Source: Xenopus tropicalis
Taxonomy: Eukaryota > Chordata > Amphibia > Anura > Pipidae
Direction: 5' to 3'
Assembly (NCBI RefSeq): GCF_000004195.4
Contig: NC_030683.2
Span: forward strand, 50,047,358 to 50,111,357
DNA length: 64,000 nucleotides
The notes under the pieces: generated by a model
Databases searched by the model: none
Seen by the model: the letters and a program-made list of their open reading frames with translations, nothing else
Told to the model about the DNA's origin: nothing
Shown: one piece after another, positions 1 through 10,998 of the stretch
How the letters are laid out: each line of letters begins with the position of its first letter
How positions within the stretch are numbered: position 1 is the first letter of the stretch
Position numbers and translations under genes: made by a program

Positions 1-1009
1 CTAAATCTTTAGTCATAGTAACCCTTTCATAGTTCATGCAGTGTTCAGTATAATGGGGTTAATGAACTTTGCATCATGGTAACTGTGAGCACCAAAAACA
101 GCATGGCTACTGCCAAAATATTTACATTTCTTCCTATATCTAGTCAACCATTTGGATTTAGGCTGAAAAATATATTTTTTATATAAACTTTCCTAGAATA
201 TTTCTGTCAGAAATATTTGGTTACTGTTGATATGTTTTAACCCTCTGCTTCTGTAAGCATATACGGAAATATGAACATATATACATACATTTTTGTAAAA
301 TATATGTTTTTATCACTTTGTAATACTTTTGCAAGACTATGTAAATTACAGCAGGCCCACAGATACACATTCTGAAACCAGATCTTGCAGATATGCAGCA
401 AAGCAATAATAAAGGCATCTCCTAGTAGTGTAAGTAACATGTTAATGATCCATTTTGATTATATCTTCAGAAGCAATGCTTATATTTTTCTAAAACATCA
501 TTTTTTATGCATTATTTTACAATACATTGCCAGACATCTGCAAAATCTGCAGTACTGTCATGTCTGCATATCCATTTTACAGTCTGTGTTCTCTCAGACA
601 GTTAAAGATGGTCTTGCTTTGTACAGCATAGAGTTTATTTTTATTCTCTCAAAATAATTTCATTTTTTTCCAAAATCATTTTTACTTCAAAAAGGTATCA
701 TTCTGTTCTCGTGTCTTCATCTATGTTTTTTCAACTGAGAGCTTCAGTGTCTGATCCAGTGACAGTGCAAGCCTAATGAGTTTCTGCTGGTTAGGTTTAG
801 TGATAGAATGGAGTTTGTTATGGTCAGCTCATTTGTCTCCATTACATACATTTCCGCATTGTTAGAGTGGGCTCTTTCATAGAACTGGAGAGTAAATTTA
901 TTTAACAACCACTGACCTCTACAGAACATGCAGTAGTAGATGGAGAGTTTAAGATGATGCTCCATAACAGCACTGTCTTTATCTGATAAATTACTGTTGG
1001 TACAGCCAT
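1..1009. other. Intron or flank without recognised gene
   Basis: This stretch is AT-rich with only short chance ORFs. If the minus-strand exon at 1010-1102 is real, it would be its 3' untranslated region; a minus-strand AATAAA lies at about 634-639. No repeat family was recognised. Confidence 0.5.
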
Positions 1010-1102
1010 TTAATTAAAGGCTATAAGAGCAAGGCACAGTGCAAGAGAGACTAGCATAATGTAAGCAGCGGATACAATTGCCCCACAAATAACCATGGTA
1101 AA
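1010..1102 (-). CDS. Possible terminal exon or 28-codon membrane micropeptide, antisense to hgsnat
   Basis: On the minus strand a strong acceptor (cttttgtttttccttctttgcag, split as a long pyrimidine run before AG at 1103-1104) precedes a 93-nt open frame ending in TAA at 1010-1012. The frame encodes 30 residues, almost all hydrophobic, including VSLALCLALIAFN at the C terminus. An ATG in perfect Kozak context (ACCATGG) lies seven bases into the exon, so the stretch could be the last exon of a membrane protein or a complete 28-residue single-pass peptide of the sarcolipin type. The other two frames are also partly open, so coding is not proven. No upstream partner exon was found, and I do not recognise the protein. 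Confidence 0.3.
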   Translation of the reverse strand, partial: FTMVICGAIVSAAYIMLVSLALCLALIAFN

Positions 1103-2419
1103 CTGCAAAGAAGGAAAAACAAAAGTTACACAACCCCCTTTTTCTAAAATATGCAGAATGATAATACTTCAAGGTGTGCTGCAGCAAGGTTTTAAGTTAT
1201 TTTTTTTTAAAATTTGGAGGTTTTGTCTATAGAGAGTTGTTTGTTTCTCTATCTTAATCTAAATAATACTTTCAGTAATGGTGATACCCCCCTCAATGAT
1301 GTTGTCCCCCAGCCTCTAAATTAGAATTTGAGCTCTTATAGCGTAGTGACCCTTTTTTAGGTTTTTTTCTGCTTCCTTAGGCAACCACAACCTAAAGAAG
1401 TTATAGCTTCCTGAGGAAGCTTGTTTTATATTGATTTCAAAGTATATGAATTATGATATATTTAATTTAAGTATTATAAAGTAATCGACCATGATTTTGC
1501 ACCAGAATTAGATTTGTTAATTTGTTCTATGGTGATTGGTTATTGTCCCCTCTTATTGGCGTGGTGCCATATGTATATAATTTGAGGTGGAAATAGTGAT
1601 GTGTGTAAGGATATTGAAGGGTCAGTACTGACTCACCATCTATAAACCTTAGTCAAAAGGTACTGGGCCCATTAGTTTAGAAGGGTTATGCATTGAACCC
1701 CATGACCCACCCCCCAAATGCAACTAATAAACAGTAATAAACACTGTCCCACATGTTATCGCTTTTCTTCCTAATGCTATTTCGAACTTAGTTTTTTTAG
1801 GGTGGTTGACTGAAAAAATATATGCCATCTGAGATAGGAAATGTAATGATTAAATGCACCTATCTGGCATTATCCATACATTGGGACTGAAGTGACTTTT
1901 GGTGTCAAAAGATTGCTATATATATATATATATATAAAAGACAGGTGTATACACTGTAGTTAGAAATCAGTGTAATGGTTGCTGTTTATAAATATGGATC
2001 AGGTACTTCCCCTTCCCTATAACTTAAGAAACAGGAAAGTTTAACGCAAAAGGAATGTTAAAATACAGGATTATTTCCACTTTGCTTTCTATGTCTTCAG
2101 ATCTATTTAGTGGCCGTTAAACATTATATACATTACAGAGCCATCCAATCTTTCTTGTGATGAATTAATGTTGGATGATAGAATTGTAAATTTCCCATTA
2201 TCTTTTATTTATAAAGCAGGAATATATTCTGAAGTGCTGTGTGGGATATGCAGTAATTACAAATGGATAGCATTTTAAACTGACTGAAGCAAAATATTTC
2301 CTTGGCTGAATAAAGAGGTAGCCCTAAAGGCACTTTACAGATTATATTACCACAAAATATATAATGAGCAGGTGCTGTGCTTTACTTTTTTTCTCTTTTT
2401 AATGCAAACTAAAAGTAAT

Positions 2420-2640
2420 CTTTTCTATCTGCACCAGTTCCCATCAATCTTTGTTTCATTGGTTTATGTCCAATTTATTATTGACCAATCAGAAGGTAAC
2501 TATCATCTTGATAATCCCTGAGCTCCTTTGGGCATGCAAATGTCCATTACAGACAAAGGCCCCTTAATCCTGTTAGGCTCAAGAGATAAGAGCCAATTTC
2601 CGGAAAAGCTCTCTTAAAATGACAACAGTGCTTATAAACA
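2420..2640. promoter_or_regulatory. Possible conserved enhancer, dense in transcription factor motifs
   Basis: This unique, non-repeat intronic tract has within about 200 bases a CCAAT-like gaccaatcag, an octamer ATGCAAAT (POU), ATTA, ACAAAG (SOX/TCF), TAATCC (Otx/Pitx-like) and AGATAAGA (GATA). The spacing of the middle group is tight. This is motif reading only; conservation cannot be judged from one sequence. Confidence 0.25.
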
Positions 2641-2989
2641 GATGTTCTATAGGGGCTAGCTGTAACACCAATGCTCACACTCTATTTAGTGTAAGTAATC
2701 AGATGTGGTGTACATACTATGGGCTCTCTATACAACTCATGTGTTACAATAATATTTGAAATATTAAATTACAATAGAAATACCATTTTAAGATTAATTT
2801 TGCCGTAAAAGTACATATTGTAGATGCATTGTTTTGAATTGTGACTGCTGTATTGATCCATGGTTTGAACCTTAAGCACTTTAATGTTGGATGCTGGATG
2901 AGGATAAATGAAACATAAAGACTGCATAGTAGTACAAAAAAGCATAATATTTAAGGGTACAATTAATAGACAAACAGGAGCCACGCAAT

Positions 2990-3240
2990 ACTAAAGTTAG
3001 CAGGGCCCTCCCCCACAGAGGACCCCCAGTATTAGCCCACTGGTTACTCTGGCCACCAAGCAGTATGGGGCCCCAATTAAAAAAAGCCCCAAAGAAAGCA
3101 CAGCCATTCGCCAACTCCTTTGCCAACTTCATGACCCACAAATCACGCTTTTATCACTTTTATATCCCCTCCCCTCTGCCATGAAGCATTTTACTGCAGT
3201 GCCTCCTTTGCCTGATGGCAGCCCTGTTGCTAGGTGCTTA
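2990..3240. repeat. Diverged dispersed repeat, copy 1
   Basis: It shares order and wording with 47640-47960: a ttagcag...ccctccccc start, ccacaaat followed by an acacttttatc-like run, ccctctgcca and a tgatggcagccct end. The family is not identified; it may be the remnant of an old element. Confidence 0.4.
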
Positions 3241-5880
3241 AATGGGATTACAGAAGGGCACACAAGGGTTCCCTGTATCTCACTTCTACCTTTATAACTG
3301 ACTGCAGCAGCTGCAATTATTCTAGAATTCTAGAATGAGCCACACTCAAATGTAAAAAGAGTTGGGGAGCAACAATAGCATGAAAAAATGTTCATGAGGG
3401 TGCCAAATATGGACTGTGATTGGCTATTTGGTAGCCCCTATGTGAACTGGCAGCCTAAATGAGACTCTGTTTGGCAGTACAATTGTTTTTTACACAGCTA
3501 AAACTTGCCTCCAAGCCAGGAATTAAAAAATAAGCACCTGCTTTGAGGCCACTGGGAGCAACATCCAAGGGGCTGGGGAGCAACATGTTACCTCTTCCAC
3601 TGCCATAGGTTTTAGGATACTTACATGCATGAAGGTTAAGTGATCTGCATTCCAGGGTAGTGTGCTGTGCATGCATGGAACAGGAGGCTGCACCACAGGA
3701 ATTTTTAACATACCATAAATGAGGGTTTAACAGGGCTGTTGCTAATGGATTGAACTGCTGATGGAACACATTTCTGGATGCAAAAAAAATTTCTGGATGC
3801 AAAAAAAAGATGCTAAAGAACATCACTTTTACTGTGCGTTAATGTGTAAAATATACCATATATATATATATATAAAACATGAGCACTTAATCTGCCATGC
3901 TAATAGTGCCTGTGCACCTTATGCTCTTCCCCTGTGGAAGTTTGCCAGTTTGCCAGTTTGCACCTACTTTGGATGCATTATTCTTATTGTTAATGTGCGC
4001 CAATGCAAGGGAGCTCATACTTCAAGCTTACAAAGCTCTCTTTGCACATCGCACCCTAATGTTGTAGCCTTTCAACTGCACCATGCGAATATGTATTTAT
4101 CACACTGATTCTGGCACACCCACCACCTGCCATGTCAGGAGAAAGATAGGCTATGGAGGCAGTTTTTCTTTTTTCAGCATTTCTTTTACCAGCCAAAACT
4201 ACAATCAAAAACATGTTATTAACAGTGAATTAAAATAACAGGCCAGTATATTTTTCCAAAAATGTGACAACTTTCTCAGTAACAAGTATAGCCATAGTAA
4301 TCTGCTTAACCAATCGGTGCCCTATAATTGCAGGAATTCTGTTACTAACATGAGTGCACACAGACCCAACAGAGGATGCAAAAAATATATCACTTACATT
4401 TCTTTTGTAAAATACTGAATTCTCTGTGGTAATGGCACATATCAGGTTCCTGGCCTTGGTGAAGGCCGAAATCTTTCTTGCCTTGTCTCTAATGCCCTGA
4501 TTGGTAGCTTTTACTAAATCATCATAGTAGTTGCTACTTTTTAATTTTGGGAAGCATGTAATTCAACTGCTTCTGCTGCTGGATTTTAAAAGGGGGAGGG
4601 GGTTTGACCAGTTTTAAAAATAGTATCTAAAATATTCAATTTCCCAATGTTGAAAAATTCATATTTAAAAAATCAGTTCAATATGAGCAGAGCAGAGCAT
4701 TGCAGGAACTAAATGGGTTAATATAAGACCTCCATTTGATTTATCAATGTGAACATCTCAGGGTTTGGTGTCTACAAATGCTTTATACAGAAGCAATCAG
4801 CTAAATAAAAGGGAGCAATGCTCTTTGTAGTATTTTTACTTTGCAGATGTGGCTCTGCTGCTACTTCGGCCCCAGCTATCAGGCATCTGGGAATGACATG
4901 TAGATCCATCACAGGGAATTAGACAGTGCATCCTTCCTGCTCTGTTTACAGTGTAATTCAATCTTAGAAAGGCCCACCACTGGCTCAGAAGGAAAAGCCT
5001 TCTCTTCTAATGAGTGTTTCACTCTGTGGCAAACACTAACATAAAAATAAAAAACTTCCTGTTCAAGAAATTACAGCTTAAAGCTCTGCCTTTTTATATG
5101 GGGCCTATGTATGCTGAAAAAAAATCTGTGTTCTACTTTATGAGCATTGCATAACTCTATGTAAGTGCTTTGCTAGAGAACAGTATCAGAAGGGCACAGA
5201 CAATGCTTTATTATTGCACTACCAATGCATATGATTATTTGGAGTTAAATGAGCCTTTCATGTAATGATTCTTAAATAGATACATTTTTAAATATTTCAA
5301 CCTTCGGCTATTACTAGTTGTAGATTTCCAATGTTGCAAAGACAAATATGCTGCAGGCTTGTGACTCATCAATAGCTGGGAGGTTACAAACTACAGCACA
5401 TGCCCTCAAATGTAGGTCATTTTACAAGATTGTCTGATTTATTTGTGTTTCATGTAAATACCATTTAATTAAACTATAGGTTTTCCATTCACAAAAGCTA
5501 ATGTCTCTGGATTTTTAACTGCTGGGAAAAAACCCTGCTGTTACCCCCTATCAGCTGTTGATCTTTAGACAGAGCCATGGATTTGTGTCTCCTGGGTAAA
5601 TAAAATAAATCCAAAAATGAGGGAATAAATGAAAATATTAGGGTATGATGTGGATCCTATAACCAGTATGATTCAGTCTTTTAATGTTCTCTGAGCTGTG
5701 CATTTTCATGCAAGTTATGACATCAGTACACACAAACAATTGTGGATCGAAGAGATGCCAACATAATAATATCTACTTGCCTGGAGTCTCCCACCTCATA
5801 CTCTAAAAATATGTTTTGCCAATATGACATTGCCCCAGGTTACAGAATGCTAAGATCATGTCTAAATATTGCTTAGTGAG

Positions 5881-6078
5881 AGAGTTAATCAGTTCTCTCT
5901 GCTAATTCAGTTGTGTCCATATATACTCCCAAGGTCTATTAGTAGCAATCTTTGGAACTCTGTCCATTTAATATTTGCCAGACACTAGGGCATCGGTTTT
6001 GTTACAAAGATTGCTACTAAAAGACTATGGGAGAATATATGGACACAACTGAATAAGTAGAGAGAACTGATTAACTCT
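5881..6078. repeat. Inverted repeat with 73-bp arms, MITE-like or decayed element end
   Basis: The left arm 5881-5953 (agagttaatcagttctctct...) is repeated in reverse complement at 6006-6078 with few mismatches around a 52-bp spacer. The sequence just beyond (about 6100-6235) holds a fairly long reading stretch with a single stop, so the right arm may belong to a decayed element that was partly duplicated in inverted orientation. Confidence 0.6.
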
Positions 6079-6338
6079 CTGGGTATTACTCTCTCAGATG
6101 GAAAGCAAGACTGCCCCTCTACAGGACCCTCAATACTGTCTGCTCTCTGGATACTTACTAAGACTGCTGTCAAATTGCAAAATCTGCTTTAGCAAACAAC
6201 CCAACGATTAGCAAGTGGTGTTTTTGTCATGGGTTGAGAATGGTTTTATCTAAATGTTGATATTTTTAATGAGAGAACTAAATAAAGTCTATTTATAATA
6301 CATTTGTTTATTCCTTAACAGTTACTTTTTCCATACAG

Positions 6339-6421
6339 GTTGAAACTTCAGAAGATAATTGTGGCGAACAGTCTAAAGTTCCTGAATCTCGACGTCTGTA
6401 TTCATTGGATACCTTTAGAGG
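6339..6421 (+). CDS. hgsnat: hgsnat exon: cytosolic linker and start of the conserved acyltransferase region
   Basis: The exon follows a pyrimidine-rich acceptor (ccatacag) and ends before the donor gtaaat. It encodes 27 full codons plus two bases of a glycine codon (phase 2). The first half is polar and acidic (VETSEDNCGEQSKVPE), as expected for the poorly conserved cytosolic linker after TM1. The end, RRLYSLDTFRG, matches the conserved RLxSxDTFRG motif that opens the acyltransferase core. The GG left at the 3' border is completed by the A that opens the exon at 39970. No earlier hgsnat exon was recognised in 1-6338, so TM1 and the lumenal domain are probably outside the window. Confidence 0.9.
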
Positions 6422-7042
6422 GTAAATGTGATTTCTTTTCATGAAACCAACTTCATATTTTGTAAATATTAGACAATGTCCTTAAACATTACAAAAGAAG
6501 ATAACACACACATATACACTCATATATATAACAGGTATGCAAAACCTGCATGCCCTAGGATATCAGTGCAGTTGTGACTGAATCCTTTAAGAAGGAACTG
6601 GTTTTCCACAGTGCATTAAATGCCTTCTACATGCCATTCTTCATAATAGACATTTAAGAACTTTGGGATGGGGTCTATTAGGTCTCCTTTGTCCAAAATA
6701 ACCTGTTCAACTTTTCCCTGTTATAGTTATTTAACTTGAGTTTTATACATAGAGGCATATATAACTAGCACAATAGCATATATTACTGTATATATAAAAC
6801 TGTATATATAGTATACAACTAGTATATATCAGAAAATCCAACTTTTGTGAAGGTTTTAGATGAACAAAGAAAAAGAATACATGATAGCTGTATCATGGTT
6901 TGCTGGGGCAGGCCAAATAAATTACTGTTGTACTGTAAAACTGTTCCAGGAAGCCCAGTGGATTTTAGGTCTAAGGGCCCTACACAGCAATACTTTTTTA
7001 ATACAATAATATTTTGGCCCTGGCCCCTGTTGAAGTCCTGGC

Positions 7043-7577
7043 TAGAGATGTAGCGAACATCGCCGAAAATGTTCGCGAACCCGTTCGCGGACTTTCGCCA
7101 AAACTCGCGAATATTCGCGAACTTTGCGAACCCCATAGACTTCAATGGGAAGGCGAACTTAAAAACCTAGAAAAGCCATTTCTGGCCAGAAAACTGATTT
7201 TAAAGTTGTTTAAAGGGTGCCCCGACCTGGACAGTGGCATGCAGGAGGGGGATCAAGCAAAAATTTATCTGAAAAATACTTTGTAAAAAAAACGCCAAAA
7301 AAAAACGCCAAAAAAAACGCCAAAAAATAATGCCAAAAAAAAACGCCACAAAAAAAACCCGCAAGCTATTACTATGTATATGCATAGGCGATAAAACGCA
7401 GCGGAAAAACGCGGCGGGAAAACCAAGGCGAAAAAACGCGGCGCCAAAAAAAACGCGGCGAACCCAAAGTGGCGAACATCGGCAAAAGTCCGCGAATTTT
7501 CGCGAACGCGAACATCAGGTGTTCGCGTTCGCGAAAATTTGCGGACTTTTGCCGGCGAACAGTTCGCTACATCTCTA
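7043..7577. mobile_element. hAT-type non-autonomous element, TAGAGATGTAGCG family, copy A
   Basis: Terminal inverted repeats TAGAGATGTAGCGAAC / GTTCGCTACATCTCTA are flanked by the perfect 8-bp duplication gtcctggc (7035-7042 and 7578-7585). The 8-bp duplication and the YARNG terminal consensus point to the hAT superfamily. The 535-bp interior is CpG-rich (ttcgcgaa, aacgccaaaa runs) and carries the block from catagacttcaatggga to gcatgcaggaggggg shared with copies B and C. No transposase is present. Confidence 0.9.
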
Positions 7578-9437
7578 GTCCTGGCTAGGGTCCTGCTGTA
7601 TGGCAGCATTGCTTCATAGTTTCTCTTGTATCTGGGCAGGCAGGGCAATATCTCTCTATAATACTCACAAAAGATGTGCTGTGATGGTCATCATGTGTAC
7701 AAGTCTTTCAAATTCCTTTTTAATGGTTTTGTGTTTAATTATCTGTTTTAAAGGCTGGCCTCTATCCTGCCTTGCTATTTATAGCAAGATTTTGAATTAT
7801 TCTTACACTGGATAAAATAATATTAAATGTCACATGTGCAGATGTTGTAGCCTAGTGGGTAGCCCATCGCCATGCACTTTCCTGACATAGCAATGGTGTT
7901 GCAGGTGCATCTCCTATCCTCAGTTTGAAGAGAAATGGCACGCACTCCTTGGTCTACTAAAACTTGTCTTTATTGTAGAGATCTTAAAACAAAAGATACG
8001 TAGTCATAGGCACATAGGCATCTCCTATCCTGCAAAACTGCCATAGCCCCTATAATCCTAGCCTTTCTATTGTATTAAGATTCGGTATTTTAATAGAAGG
8101 TTGCCTTTAATACAGTACTGACATTGCAGCACTAGGTATTCTGCTATATAACGAATGACGCACTTGCATAATTTGCCATAGGCAGTTAACTGTAACAAAA
8201 CTTAATAACATGTAATTATTTGTGTATAGTTAGTCCCCAGAGTAACCAGTTCTCTATTAGCTAAAAAATTACCTTATTTGACAGACCTGAAAGCAATACC
8301 ATATTTTTGTATCTTCTCACATTGACCTAGCTGCCAAGCAATTGGTAAGAATAAAATATCCTTATTCTGGACGAACATAATGTTGGCTTCATGACATATT
8401 AATACTGCAGATTTCCTATAAAACCCAGGTGCACATTTTTATTAGGCTGGAAGCATCCTGCTCTGTGATAATATCTCCATGGTAAGTCAAATTCTTCAGG
8501 AATAATTAGCTGTGTGGCTGAAAATTTGATGCATCACTTGGTTTTCTCATAAGGCTGTCAAATTCTAAGTCTGCAGTAATAACCACTTATATGAAAAACA
8601 GTAAGAAATACAGTAACCCTTTTCCTGCCAAGAATTTGTTTTCTGGATATTTTGCACTTTTTATACACTTTTATATATATACAGTATATATATCTATATA
8701 TGTACAGTATATACACAAAGGATGGCACACCGCTACATAACATACCTCGGGTGCTCGGTAAAGGGTTCCAATAGTATAAAAAAGACCAGCAACTCCAACC
8801 AACTGATGAAAAATGTTTGAGTTCTTGAACTCACTTTTCAGTTTTTCAGCAATTGTTTATTCTAGCTCTCTGCAAAATGGCAAAAATGGTAAAAAAACGA
8901 ATGTTTAAAGGAGATCTAAAAGCCTATTCTCAGCCTACTTGTTGCAAAGGGTTAATGAAGTAACGAGCTTTGACTATATTTGTGCATCATCCCAAATAAA
9001 GAATTCATGCTTGATCCAAGGTAGCTTAGCCAATCATGTATAAGTCGACTCTAAAGAAATATTAGGTCACAGGTATAAAGCCCAGATTTTAAGTTCTTGC
9101 CAAATGTACTGTAAGTGAAAATAGTATTAATATACTTTCCTGACTTTGTAAGTCACTCTGGGTAATATGTGCTGTAATGGAACAACTTGAGGACAATCAC
9201 TAAGTCTAGGCATTTTGCCAACATTACAAAAGCTTTATTTAAAAAACCATAATTATGTTTCAAGAGAGCTATAACCTACCCTTCCTCTTTTATTTTCATA
9301 GAAAAACAGTAACAAAATATAAAGTCTGGTTAAAAAAAACACAACCTTTCCTTGAATCGTACAAATTATGCAGAGGTAATACAGAAGATATTTCAGAAAT
9401 GTCAACTGAGACCACGACGGTCCAAGTTTTAAGTGAT

Positions 9438-9753
9438 ACGGGTATGGGATCCGTTATTCAGAAAGTTAGGAATTACGGGAAGGGGGTCTCCCATTAACTC
9501 AATTATAAGCCAATAATTATAATTTTAAAAAATAATTTCCTTTTTCTCTGTAATAATTAAACAGTACCTTGTACTTGATCCCAGCTAAAACATAATTAAG
9601 CCTTATTGGGGGCAGAACAACACTATTGGGTTTATTTAATGTTTAAATTATTTTATGGTAGACTGAGAATGAGATCCAAATTATGGAAAGACTAAAATTA
9701 TCTGGAAAACCCCAGGTCCCCAGGCATTCTGGATAACAGGTCCCATACCTGTA
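9438..9753. mobile_element. Palindromic MITE with GGTATGGGATC ends, copy 1
   Basis: It begins acgggtatgggatccgttat and ends aacaggtcccatacctgt in inverted orientation. The middle (gtaccttgtacttgatccc, gtttatttaatg) matches copies at 19736 and 52090. It is a common Xenopus repeat; the superfamily was not determined. Confidence 0.75.
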
Positions 9754-9846
9754 ACATGAAATAAGGTCTCACAAATGCCTAAAGTGTATCAATGACATGG
9801 GGCAAGTTAACATTTTAATAAAGGTGCATCATATCGAAAACATAAC

Positions 9847-10350
9847 TAGGGATGTAGCGAACCTAAAAAAAAAAGTTCACGAACATGTTCGCGAACTTCT
9901 GCCAAAACCCGCGAATATTTGCGAACTTTGCAAACCCCATAGACTTCAATGGGAAGGCGGACTTTAAAACCTAGAAAAGCCATTTCTGGCCAGAAAACTG
10001 ATTTTAAAGTTGTTTAAAGGGTGCCACAACCTGGACAGTGGCATGCAGGAGGGGGATCAAGGGCAAAAACTTCTCTGAAAAATACTTTGTTGGCACAGCG
10101 TTGCGCAAAAAACGCAAGCTATTCTAGCGAAAATACGCGGCTTTTTTGCTATGTCGCGCTAAACACCATGAAAACGGGTTTTGCGGAAAAACGCCATGTG
10201 TGGCTTGTGCGGCGTATTGTACAATACTTTTGCGATGATAAAAAACACGGCGGAAAACGCGGCGTGAACCCAAACTGCGAACATACGCGTTCGCGAACAC
10301 CCGATGTTCGCGCGAATTTGTTCGCCGGCGAACAGTTCGCTACATCTCTA
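9847..10350. mobile_element. hAT-type non-autonomous element, TAGAGATGTAGCG family, copy B
   Basis: It starts TAGGGATGTAGCGAAC and ends GTTCGCTACATCTCTA, with a perfect 8-bp duplication aacataac at 9839-9846 and 10351-10358. It shares the 5' third with copy A but has a different middle (acgcggct, gcggaaaaacgcc). ORFs across it are by-products of its low stop content. Confidence 0.9.
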
Positions 10351-10734
10351 AACATAACATTAAACACTGAAATAAACTAAACTTGAATTAAATGGACTGA
10401 CAACAGCATCAGCATGAACTTAAAGCTCAACAAATAGCCTTGGATGCGCAGAAAAGAACTATGACAAATGAAGTAAATATAGCTTTGGCTAAATTAAATA
10501 AACCCCTACATAACACGCAAGGACAAAACAAAGAACAGAGATACAAAGCATATCAAGAGGAACAAACAGTAATCTCCTCTAAAACAAAAATATTTTTGTT
10601 TACAAAAAATTAAACCCCCCCCTTTTACAGCTCATTCAGTTAAAAAAAGGTGCATAAACATTTTCTGAGCTTCCAAAAATGAATATAAATGTGCTAAAAG
10701 GTTGAAAGGAAATGATGTTATGATAAACAGTGAA

Positions 10735-10998
10735 GAACGAATGTGTCCCATTTCGCTTTGCCGAAAAATTTGCAAAACTATGTGTAAAACTGCAAAAATT
10801 CAGGAAACGTGGGTGCCATGCTCCTTTTTTATGTGCGTGCCTTTTTTTTTACGTGACTGCGCCTATTTTGGCGTCTTTTTTGGCGCTACAATGAACTTTC
10901 ACAGTGAAATTTCACTGGAGTTTCATGAAAGAATTTGCCATTGGCAAAATGCGGAAATTCGCTGCAAATCCATGAAAAAATTCACTCTTCGCAAATGA
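10735..10998. mobile_element. Decayed hAT MITE of the TGATGAGC family, ends lost
   Basis: The interior runs from gtgtcccatttcgctttgcc to gcggaaattcgctgc with the spacing seen in the intact copies at 24592 and 25621. The terminal TAGTGATGAGC repeats and target duplication can no longer be seen. Confidence 0.55.

Larger units (their letters stand above)
1103..5880. other. Intron, mostly unique sequence
   Basis: No exon is recognised on either strand. The tract contains short (TA)n runs at about 1917-1936 and 3858-3875 and a diverged repeat at 2990-3240, besides the enhancer candidate. The chance ORFs at 2881-3141, 3455-3826 and 3761-4108 have no splice borders or domain features. Confidence 0.5.

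Noticed and set aside
3455..3826. 123-codon minus-strand ORF
   Set aside because: No splice borders, domain, or conserved motif; composition is like the surrounding intron.
3900..4108. Possible TM1 exon of hgsnat (CTYFGCIILIVNV stretch)
   Set aside because: The acceptor is poor, the hydrophobic stretch is short and no family motif such as the loop after TM1 follows.
7014..7648. Several overlapping ORFs on both strands
   Set aside because: They lie within the hAT element 7043-7577, whose runs of acgccaaaa and cgcgaa are stop-poor. The products are low complexity (FFWRFF, KKNA).
7840..7925. tRNA-like boxes (gcctagtgggtagc and gcaggtgcatctcc)
   Set aside because: The A-box and B-box resemblance is weak and no cloverleaf could be drawn; at most it is a SINE scrap.
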